NCBI GenBank assembly: GCA_001414345.1
Contig: LLCB01000286.1
Span: 1 to 64,000 of the forward strand
Direction: 5' to 3'
Source: Hymenoscyphus infarciens
Lineage: Eukaryota > Ascomycota > Leotiomycetes > Helotiales > Helotiaceae
DNA length: 64,000 nt
Of this stretch, positions 56,114 to 64,000 are shown in pieces. Each line of letters begins with the position of its first letter. Position 1 is the first letter of the stretch. A model generated the notes under the pieces. That model saw only the letters and a list, made by a program, of their open reading frames with translations. It made no database searches and was not told the DNA's origin. The position numbers and the translations under genes were made by a program.

Positions 56114-56965
56114 CTAACATGAGACATCCAAGCTTGCCTTTGAGTTCATCAGGAGAGCAACAATCAAACCGTAAAGACCTGTAAACCCGTTAGTGCCACC
56201 GAGCAAATGCGGAAAGATGTGTAACATACCCAAAACTTCAGCGAAAATGAGAATAAGAATCATTCCGACGAAGAGTCGGGGTTGTTGTGCCGTTCCTCTA
56301 ACACCAGCATCACCAACGATACCGATAGCGAAGCCAGCAGCGAGACCGGCCAGACCGACACTAAGACCAGCACCGAGTTGAATGAAACCGGTATACAGGG
56401 GTAGTTGTTGCTTGAGTCCATCTGAGATCAAAACCGATACGACGAGACCGTAGATACCAATAATACCAGCCATAATAACTGGTACGATGTCTGGAAAAGG
56501 GGTTAGTGCTACATCCTCCCACTTGAGCAGTTCCTGAACGTACTCTTGACAATCAAATCGGGTCTGAGGACACCCATTGCGCAGATTCCAACACCGGACT
56601 TGGCGGTCCCGTAAGCAGCACCGAAGCAGGTGAAGACAATTGCGGATGTGCAACCCATAGCACCGAAGAAAGGCTGAAGAAAGAATTAGCATGATAAAAC
56701 TCGATAATTTCGAGGTCGCGAGGCAGCAGGCAGATTCGACGCTCGATGCGAGGTTGGGGGGAAGTGCGTTTGAAGCTTGGGGGTACGAACCGCGTAGACC
56801 GGGCTGCAAGAAAACATGTTAGCATCTACATTCTGATTGAGGGAGAATGCGCGATAGTCTCGTCTCTTCGCACTGAATGTGTGATGAAGCTTATCACGGG
56901 GAAGATGACGGGGGATCTCAAACTGACCAGTTCACGAAGGAGTCGACAACATCTCCGGCAGACAT
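56114..56965 (-). CDS. VMA3: V-type ATPase proteolipid subunit c
   Basis: Five exons (56,965-56,928; 56,803-56,791; 56,673-56,544; 56,490-56,230; 56,178-56,114) give 168 residues; yeast Vma3 has 160. The subunit forms the rotating proton-carrying ring of the V-ATPase in vacuolar and endosomal membranes. Four hydrophobic segments are visible. Landmarks are [51 protein letters not shown] and, in the last segment, F-A-E-V-L-G-L-Y-G with the proton-binding Glu. Exon 2 is only 13 nt and encodes the P-V-Y-A stretch. Without it neither frame nor conserved sequence is kept. Subunit c' (Vma11) is a close paralogue, but the N-terminal C-P-V-Y-A-P-F-F-G and the end of the protein favour Vma3. Confidence 0.93.
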
Positions 56966-57356
56966 GATGGCGGTTGAAGAGAGTGTAATTTGAAGATTGG
57001 TGGGTGGTTCTGCAGCTGTGCGAAGCTTGTCGGGCGATGTTTGACAGAGTTGGTGATGGCGTAAAGCTTGCTGAGTTGTTAACAAGAGGCGATGATGCCC
57101 TGAGGTTCGTTGAAGAGTGTTTGCTTCCAGCTTGGTGTGAGCTAGTCCCGATTAGGGTTAGCTTGGTGCAACACTAGCTCAGGTCAGAATTTCTTTTGAC
57201 AATTATTTTCGAGGTCGACCAGCGATAACTCCAACTGAAATTCTATTCACGAAAAGCACCAGGGCGAGCCAACGCAAGGAACCCTGACAGCTTCATTTTT
57301 CGCATATCAATTCCGATACATAAACTTCCACCCTCTACGAACCCTACTCCATCAAA
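56966..57356. promoter_or_regulatory. Divergent promoter, VMA3 / SNU13
   Basis: 391 bp separates the two divergent ATGs, both of strongly expressed housekeeping genes. I could not identify specific factor sites. Confidence 0.5.
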
Positions 57357-58039
57357 ATGGCTGAAGAACAAAATGGATCTGCTGGTGAGTTTGCGCCTCA
57401 CTTTTTTGTCCAAAAAGAACAGCCTCTAATATTCTTCAAGCTTGGCCCGTCGCCGATGCGGCTTTGACCCAAGAAATCCTCGACATCGTTCAACAAGCTT
57501 CCCATTTCCGTCAATTGAAGAAGGGAGCCAACGAGGCAACCAAGACCTTGAACCGTGGTATCTCAGAGATTATCATCCTCGCTGCAGACACCGCCCCTCT
57601 CGCCATTCTTCTCCACTTGCCCCTCCTGTGCGAGGACAAGAAGTAAGTGTTATCCTATTCTTCCTCGACTTTCGAAAACAGCACGACTATACCCGTGGGC
57701 TTCAAGACCACCAAAGCTGTCGCATACCCGAACACTCATCTGACAGAAATTAAATGCTAACTTTTATTCTCTAGCGTCGCTTATGTTTATGTCCCATCGA
57801 AGACGTAAGGCCTGCTCCCCTCTACTCCCTCGTAACTCGATCGTTCCCCGAACCCGCGAAATACATAGATTTTCCCTCATAACGACAAGTCAATACTGAC
57901 TTCTTGAAATAGTGCCCTCGGAAGAGCCTGCGGTGTTTCCCGAGCCGTTATTGCTGCCAGCATTACCACCAACGACGCCAGTGATCTCATGAACCAGATC
58001 AGAACCTTGAAGGACAAGGTTGAGCGACTTATGATCTAA
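57357..58039 (+). CDS. SNU13: Snu13, 15.5-kDa L7Ae-family snRNP/snoRNP protein
   Basis: Four exons (57,357-57,384; 57,441-57,642; 57,775-57,804; 57,913-58,039) give 128 residues; yeast Snu13 has 126. Snu13 binds the kink-turn of U4 snRNA and of C/D-box snoRNAs, so it serves both pre-mRNA splicing and rRNA methylation in the nucleus. The L7Ae signature is clear: [51 protein letters not shown]. Exon 3 is only 30 nt. The related Nhp2 is excluded by [11 protein letters not shown] and the short N-terminus. Confidence 0.95.
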
Positions 58040-59324
58040 AGCTCTGGAAGGAGGGATATATTGGAGTTGTTACATAGGCAATTGGCGTTTGGCTGCAGCC
58101 TAGGAATATGGAGCTTTGTGTGAAAAGTTCAGAGAATTGAAATACCAAATCTATTGCGCCAAAGACTATCAAATTTCCATTGGCCTCATGCGCGACCATT
58201 TTCCCAGTTGGGTTCGGACCTTCAAATACAAAAATCAACAGGAGCGAATATCTGAATCAGACAGCCCATCATGAAATTATATTCTGATGAAAGCAAATAA
58301 CAGGCTAGATGGGTAAACCTATATGCGACTGAGCACCAACATCTAGAGGTATTGTGTTCAAATAACTTACTAGAAGTCCAAATGACTTGTTTGGGTTCTT
58401 CCAAAGTGAGTCCACCCGTCAGAAATTGTCTAAATCTAAGACGGAAAAGGACGCCTTGCCTACTATTTTTAATAGGTCTTACATCTTCCCAAAAATAGCA
58501 CCTTGTGATTCCATGGCATTGCTTTCAGATATTTGTTTCAGTTTGTTTTTCAATGTACCTCTTACATCGGTTCATGTCAACCGGCCGTTCAGAGTATTTT
58601 ACTTTTCTGGACCCAACATCCATGTTGGACCGCTCTAAGTTTAGTTACATGAGCATACATTTCCAGGGTCAAGGGTTTTTCTTGAAACAAGTAAAAGGCC
58701 CAGTCGGTAGAGATCGTTCCTTCCTCAACTTTGACCACGCCTGTGGAAAGATCGCTCTTTCCTTCTTCTTCGTGACTCCCAATGTTCCAGTGACTTTCGC
58801 TCATCTGGTCAAGTTACAACAAAAACCTCATATTCATGTCACGTCGTTACACAATGCCCCATTTTCTCCTCCGCTTCTGTCAACCTCTTCTCTGATTTGA
58901 TCTTTTTCTTTTTTGACTTCTTGAGCCCCAACTAGCATATATGCCCAAATTCCACATCTTCATTTTCCTCCATATGTTCTCGAAGTCTAAGAGGACAGAA
59001 TTCTTAGTAAATCATTACCCTCCTCGTGGTGTTCGATTTAGCCGTGATGAAAGTGGCGAGTTGAAAAATGGTCTGATGACACCCCTCGAGAAAGCTAATC
59101 TATGAGTTAGTTACGTGTGATAGGTCGACCCCAACCTATACTCCGTAAGATGCTGCCTTCACGCAGATACCTGGTTGGTTGGAATGCCCAGGGGGGAATT
59201 GTAAGATCCAGATTGGTGCACCAGAGTCTTTGTGTAACTCAAATTCAAACTTGTCGGTAAGCCAAACAATATCCGCGTACAGGCAACATTCTTTTGGCCC
59301 CCAAATATGAACTGGGTAAGCCAG

Positions 59325-59425
59325 CAAACATCTAGTGAGCTAACAACGGCCAAGTAAGCCAGCAAAGACCAAGTAAGCCAACAATGGGCAAGTAACCCAA
59401 CAATGACTGAGTAACCCAACCTGCG
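59325..59425 (+). repeat. Degenerate ~20-bp minisatellite
   Basis: Five or so tandem units of the form 'aagtaagccaacaatgggc' with variants (gtaagccagcaaa, gtaacccaacaatg). Non-coding in any convincing frame. Confidence 0.75.
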
Positions 59426-59762
59426 AATTTGGGAGCAAAAAAAAGAAAAGTCAAGAGATAAGCCAAACAATAGAACGCATTTTGCCGCAGCATAGTCATC
59501 GAAGGAGAGATCTAGAGAGGGATATAGAGAGGCACATGGTACTTTTGTCAATACTGAAATAATTTAACATTGGAAGAGAAATGAATTTTATCTATCTTTC
59601 TCTAAGCAACGAATAAAGTGTTCAAACAATTACCATGGCGTTGCACAATTTTTACAGAACAAATCACATCTGTTCCATTTTGTGATATCAGGCCATGGAT
59701 TAGGCTGATATTCGTTCCATATACGCGCTATTAGTCAAAATGATACCGTTCGGTAGTCATAT

Positions 59763-59873
59763 GTTATATTACCAGCTATTAGTCTGCGTAATATGGGTGA
59801 ACTTTTGCGTTATCGTTCCTCTGGCGGAACGGTTACCTTGTGTATTACGCAGACTAATAGCTGGTAATATAAC
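59763..59873. repeat. Perfect 31-bp inverted repeat with 49-nt loop
   Basis: Left arm 59,763-59,793 (GTTATATTACCAGCTATTAG followed by 11 bp) and right arm 59,843-59,873 are exact reverse complements. The loop contains a second small palindrome, CGTTCC-TCTGGC-GGAACG. The 111-bp unit could be a very short MITE, a structured transcript or a cruciform-forming site. No tRNA or known RNA fold is recognised. Confidence 0.85.
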
Positions 59874-61150
59874 AATTTCTACTTGTTTCTACTTTATTTC
59901 GTCGTCTTTTGCCCCAATAATAGAAGGTCAGGTTCCTATTTTCTTAGTTACGAAGTGGGAAAGTCGTTGGTTGTAGACTTACCTTGGTTGGGCAAGTAAA
60001 TATTACAGGTTGTAGATATGAATAGGAAGAGAGCGTTTTCAGGGGAAAAAATTCCGTACTTTCAAAGTCGAGATCCAAGAAAGCCCCAGGATGTAAGTTT
60101 CTTGGAAATTTTACATTGTAGGAGTAGCTTGAAATGGGTAACAACTAAACCTCCGACATATATTCATTTCTGTCATGGATTGCCTAGGATAGCACCCTAA
60201 TTAAGAACCCCGCGAGTCGTTTGAAATACCGTGAGAGATTTCGTGGGGAAAGTTAACTTAAAAAATACCAATTCTATCTCTGCTTTCCACTCTTTTCTGA
60301 AACTTCTTTACAAAAGGGCTCAGACTAACCGAAACACCAGAAGACGACGCTGGCTTCTCTTCTGTTGTAGTTCTACTTCCTTCTTCTTATTCCGGAAAGA
60401 GGAATGAGAAATTGAGACGGAAGGCAGGAATTTTCTTTCTGAACTAGGGAGCAAAAAAAAAGTACAAAATAAAGATAAGATTCATTCAATAAGATAGAAC
60501 TAAGTCAAAGAAGAAGAAAGATAGTGGTACATTGTACATAGATGAGTGATAGTAAGCATAAATAACGAATTATAGAATCCTGAGTTTTTTCTTACTTCAA
60601 TCGCTTTTCAGGAGTGTAGTTTTCACTCGTAAGTTGCCGAGTTTTTTAGTACGCTATTTGCATCAAGGTCCGACTAAGAAGGAAGTGTTCAAGAGGTTCC
60701 GGTGCTATATTTAGGCGACTTCGAGGGATCCGACAACGAGTAAATAATTGTTTACGACTCACCCACCCGCGAAGTTGATAGGACACTTCAGAATATGTGG
60801 CATTTAGCATCAAATAGTTGAGTTGTTGGTTCTATTTCACTGAAGCAAACTCGGAAGCTTAGCAGGTCTGCGATTACTCTCAAGTGCCCAATGCCCATAT
60901 TGATTCGGGTTTCATATGCCTATCCTTTATATTTTGTGTATTTTTGTCTCGATGAATTTTACTTTGCTTTGATCTACACCTATCTAGAAATAGCACGTGG
61001 CCCTGAAATAAGGCCATATTCTTCTATGTCTATACAGTTTCAGCCTAACTATCCTATAATTTCATCTGAAATAGAGGATTTAGCGAGTCTTTCAAGCTGA
61101 GTAGATGGATTTGGAGATCCATGGTACCAGATTTGAACCATCCAAGTTTA

Positions 61151-62381
61151 TCAGATTCCTCTGTTAAACACAACCTTTCCATTCTCACCACCTTTACCCC
61201 AGAACTCCTCCTCAAGACTCGAAGCATCCACACTCTGCATCTGAGGAAATGCCGCCAAAGCCAAAGGTAAAGCGAACAGACTCGTAGTCAAGATCAAACC
61301 AAGATTGACTGGCAGAGTAAGTCTTGGGTTTCGCTTGAGCCACTCCTGCTTTTGAAGTCGAACCAGAACCAATGGTGGGATAACCATGATTGGGGAACTA
61401 TTCAAGACTCTACTCAGAGCTGTTTCAGATACCGCAAGTGTAGCAGCCTTCTTGCTCTTGCCCAAAGATTCCACTGAGGATTCGGATTTCCCCTCTTGTG
61501 CCAACTTGAGCTTATCCGTCTCTGAGAGAACTGGATACACATCGATACCCTTTCGAATCTCCTCTCCGCGCATCAAGAATACGTTCAACGCTCCCGCACT
61601 TGCAACCGCAGCGAATGGTACCAGCCTCTTCAGAATTATCTTTGTGGCTGGACTAACACTTTGTAATCGGGGGACGAGAGCATTGAGCCCAAGAGCTACG
61701 GAGCAGGAAGCTCCCACAGCGAGGAAGTATGATTGTGTGATTTTCGAAACGGATAGAGGGGTCGACTTGTTCGCATTTGCGTTATTGATTGCCACATTGA
61801 GCGACTGGTTGGTGATTTGCCATAGGAGGGTTCCAGTTGTCTAGAATTTGGTTAGCAAGAGCTTGGGAATCCGAATTGCCTTTTGACTTACACCTAATCC
61901 AGGTGAGAGCATTCCTGCCGTAACAACCAAGTTGGAAAGGACGAAACTCGACATTCGGAATGGGAGGAAAACTGGTTCGCCAGTATCTAACAAAATGAGC
62001 CTCCGTTTGCATGATACAACCACTCTGCCCACGAACCTGGGTGTAGAGTCGAATCGACAATCTTCTTCGCCTTCCAGAGCTCCCCATTCATCTCCCCCAT
62101 CTTGCCCTCCTTGTATCCAGCAATCAAAGACTTCGCATGCTCCAAGCCGGCCGAGTTCACCAGTAATGTTCTGTTTGCCTGTCAGTCTTGCGCCATGGAA
62201 GAGTAACCCAATGTGCGAAACAGAAGTGTATAGACCACCTTTTGTTTTTGAAAAGCAACAGAACAATTCCTCCTCACCTGGGATCTGAGATATTTGCAGA
62301 GTGTCGAACTCTTCCCCAATAAGTGGTGAGATCATATTGAGAGGCAGGGAGCTCTCTGCGGCCAGGAATTGAGCTCGACAT
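61151..62381 (-). CDS. FSF1: Sideroflexin (mitochondrial inner-membrane carrier)
   Basis: Four exons (62,381-62,278; 62,170-62,037; 61,986-61,892; 61,840-61,151) give 340 residues, usual for fungal sideroflexins. The family transports small amino acids such as serine, and possibly others, across the inner mitochondrial membrane. Landmarks in order: M-S-S-S-I-P-G-R-R-E-L-P, Y-D-L-T-T-Y-W-G-R-V, S-D-P-R-T-L-L-V, the signature H-P-D-T-G-E-P-V-F-L-P-F-R-M-S, W-Q-I-T-N-Q-S-L-N-V-A-I-N-N-A-N-A-N, and R-G-E-E-I-R-K-G-I-D-V-Y. About five hydrophobic segments follow. The start is fixed by conserved sequence and by an ATG at 62,381. Intron 1 (107 bp) has two nearby AG acceptors; only 'caaacag' at about 62,171 keeps the conserved R-T-L-L. 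Confidence 0.93.
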
Positions 62382-62707
62382 TCTGCGAGAGGTGGAGTAG
62401 AGAGGATAGGTGAAATGGGACTGGGAAGCTCAACAAGCTGAGAGAATTGAATTGGTCGCTCTCGTTCAGTAGTACTAGGCGCGACACATGTTGTGGTCAA
62501 TCGCGGTGTAGATAACCAAAATATATTTAGCTGCTACTCCAAAATCTCGGGCCGATCTCGCTCCCAACACCAGAGGTAGCGGGGCATTTGCAAAAGCTAT
62601 AACACCACCACGAACTTGGATCCAGCATTTGTAAACATCTTTAACAAGCAAAATAGAAAGCCCCTCCCAGTTGAGATGGTCCAAAAATTGGCAAAAAGTT
62701 AATTAAA
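62382..62707. other. Spacer, FSF1 promoter
   Basis: Upstream region of FSF1 and 3' flank of tRNA-Arg. No gene seen. Confidence 0.5.
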
Positions 62708-62787
62708 CGACCCTGGGAAGATTCGAACTCCCAATCTTTGCAGATTTGAACCGAAATGCAACGCCTTAACCATTAGGCCACAAGGCC
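62708..62787 (-). tRNA. tRNA-Arg (anticodon TCG), with very short intron
   Basis: Read on the reverse strand it starts GGCCTTGTGGCC and ends CAGGGTC plus discriminator G. Acceptor arms GGCCTTG and CAGGGTC pair with G-T wobbles. The anticodon stem TTGCA/TGCAA encloses T-T-T-C-G-G, seven extra bases (TTCAAAT) and C, so the anticodon is TCG with an apparent 7-nt intron. The variable loop AGATT and T arm GGGAG-TTCGAAT-CTTCC are standard. Mature length is 73 nt. Confidence 0.88.
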
Positions 62788-63511
62788 CGTTTGCCAATCA
62801 CAAGTTATTGTTGATTGGTGAACAGCATATTGGTTATTTCTTTACAATAATGCTGCCCGGGCTGATTGTGGATGTGGAAAGCGCCACTGGCAAAGCCCCC
62901 GTAACTACTTTGGCTTCTCGTCCCCCTCACTCTCACTTTCTAGGAGAATTTTAGTAATTTTTCCAGAGACTTGGAGGAATCCAGAATGTTAACTGAGATA
63001 CTTTAGAAGAAGTCTGGAAATTGAGCTATTTATTGCCACTTTCGTTGCCCATTGAGAGAGAGAAAAACCAAATTGTGCATCTAACCTCGTTCTTTGAACT
63101 TCCTAGTAGGAATAGTTTAATTGTGGATCCTAGATCTTTGGAAACATGTAATGGTTACTAGAGAGATCCTGAGAAACTATTCTAATGAGCTACTTCTTTA
63201 GTGAGGTGCCGCTTTGAGCTCAACAGTGTGGGCGAAGCCAATCTATCTAAGTAGGGTGTTCCCAGTCTAAAATATATTCCCAAGACCATGAATTGATCCG
63301 AACCTTTCCGTATGTATTTCATGCAGTTTGCTTTCACCTCCTTCTTTTTTGTACATATTCAATACACAATCATTTGTTCTATCTATGCAGCATGACTGGA
63401 GTTTTCCCTTACACGCGGCTCTAGCTCGGCATCCATTGTTGCGAGTACCAACATATCCTTTGATTGTCCCCCCAAACCTCTTCTGCTCTCGTTGAGCCGT
63501 ACCGATTCGCC
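62788..63511. other. Intergenic region, no gene
   Basis: Upstream of the last gene. Reverse-strand open frames at 63,267-63,852 are shadows of the forward gene or lack domains. Confidence 0.45.
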
Positions 63512-64000
63512 ATGTCGTCAATTACAGGATTAGGAATTAGGGATCGAGCCAAAGCAAAGTTGGGAAAAGGCGACACCCCCAAATCATCAGGGTCCAAGGA
63601 GTCTTCATGGCGGGACAAGGTTCCAGTCCCAGGATTCATGGGAAAAGACAAAGGGTCGAACTCGGAAGAACACACTACACGCCCTTTACATACTTTGAAA
63701 GATCCATCAGCATTTGGGCCTCCGCCGAAGCACGTCAACGCTGGAGGGGAGCGCAGGGAAGGCCTGGGGGCACCATTGACACGGGAGGAAAATGAAGACT
63801 CGAGGAGGAGGGAAGAGGAGGAAGCATACGGAGAAGAAGAGAGGAATGCCAAACCTTTGGTCCCATATCGAGCAGATACGACAGGTCTATCGACATCACA
63901 TCTGCCGCCTCCTCCGGGGCGCAGAGACGGATCTCCAGCTGTTCCGGGAAACAGACCAAAACCACCGGGACTTCCTCCACGATTACCACCAAGACAAAAC
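63512..64000 (+). CDS. Proline-rich, charged protein, partial (runs off the window)
   Basis: From ATG at 63,512 (gccATG context) the frame stays open for 163 codons to the last base, so the gene is truncated by the window. The product begins M-S-S-I-T-G-L-G-I-R-D-R-A-K-A-K and includes S-S-W-R-D-K-V-P-V-P-G, a Glu/Arg-rich run, and P-P-P-P-G-R-R and L-P-P-R-L-P-P-R-Q-N, which look like SH3-domain ligands. Fungal proteins of this type include actin-patch or Aim3-like scaffolds, but the visible part does not prove that. It is divergent from tRNA-Arg and FSF1. Confidence 0.75.
   Translation, partial: MSSITGLGIRDRAKAKLGKGDTPKSSGSKESSWRDKVPVPGFMGKDKGSNSEEHTTRPLHTLKDPSAFGPPPKHVNAGGERREGLGAPLTREENEDSRRREEEEAYGEEERNAKPLVPYRADTTGLSTSHLPPPPGRRDGSPAVPGNRPKPPGLPPRLPPRQN

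Larger units (their letters stand above)
58040..61150. other. 3.1-kb intergenic region with hairpin and minisatellite
   Basis: Lies between the convergent SNU13 and FSF1 genes. It contains a degenerate ~20-bp tandem repeat (59,325-59,425) and a perfect 31-bp inverted repeat (59,763-59,873). Open frames up to 131 codons lack domains and overlap. Confidence 0.5.

Noticed and set aside
61841..62500. 219-codon reverse frame across the 5' part of FSF1
   Set aside because: It reads through introns in the wrong frame; splicing recovers the true sideroflexin N-terminus from 62,381.
1..64000. CRISPR array, bacterial operon signals, rRNA genes
   Set aside because: Tandem repeats present are microsatellites or minisatellites without spacer structure; the gene content is eukaryotic and no rRNA sequence was recognised.

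Overview
The window looks like nuclear DNA of a filamentous ascomycete (Pezizomycotina, plausibly Leotiomycetes). The evidence is short GT-AG introns of mostly 50-75 bp, filamentous-fungal gene families, and a 14-kb AT-rich block whose mutation pattern (loss of CpA and TpG, transitions between copies) is that of repeat-induced point mutation (RIP). The species assignment is inference; no rRNA gene is present to settle it.

Layout. Positions 1-14,000 are a gene-free island of nested, RIP-decayed repeats. A ~1.8-kb repeat ('A') occurs at 1-1,759 and again at 10,488-12,983. A ~310-340 bp repeat with MITE-like ends ('B') occurs about ten times in both orientations. A 5.8-kb LTR retrotransposon of Ty3/Gypsy organisation (2,231-8,055; 202-bp LTRs; 5-bp target duplication) interrupts one B copy, and a terminal-inverted-repeat insertion interrupts the second A copy. 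From 15.6 to 36.6 kb genes are sparse: a FYVE-type zinc-finger protein (-), a long-chain fatty alcohol oxidase (+), a 10.5-kb stretch without a confident gene that holds two MITE-like elements and a possibly decayed gene, and a DUF2235 alpha/beta-hydrolase-like protein with a repeated tail (+).

From 37.9 kb to the end the window is gene-dense: a Cys-rich orphan protein (-), two tandem paralogues of an uncharacterised fungal family (+,+), long-form tRNase Z (-), a LAMMER kinase (-), the SNARE Sec20 ending in KDEL (+), tRNA-Pro(AGG) (+), a carboxymuconolactone-decarboxylase-like protein (-), V-ATPase proteolipid subunit c with a 13-nt micro-exon (-), Snu13 (+), sideroflexin Fsf1 (-), tRNA-Arg(TCG) (-), and the start of a proline-rich protein that runs off the end (+).

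The genes do not form one pathway. Most of the right half is conserved housekeeping: tRNA processing, splicing/snoRNP, Golgi-ER retrieval, vacuolar acidification and mitochondrial carrier functions. LAMMER kinase/Sec20 and Vma3/Snu13 are divergent pairs sharing promoter regions. All exon models were built by eye from splice signals, and each complete spliced model keeps one frame from ATG to stop. I found no CRISPR array, operon or clear metabolic gene cluster. The least explained material is the tandem orphan paralogues, the Cys-rich orphan, the 550-bp element full of AAATGCCAC motifs, the perfect 31-bp inverted repeat near 59.8 kb, and the phosphosite-like repeats in the DUF2235 tail.
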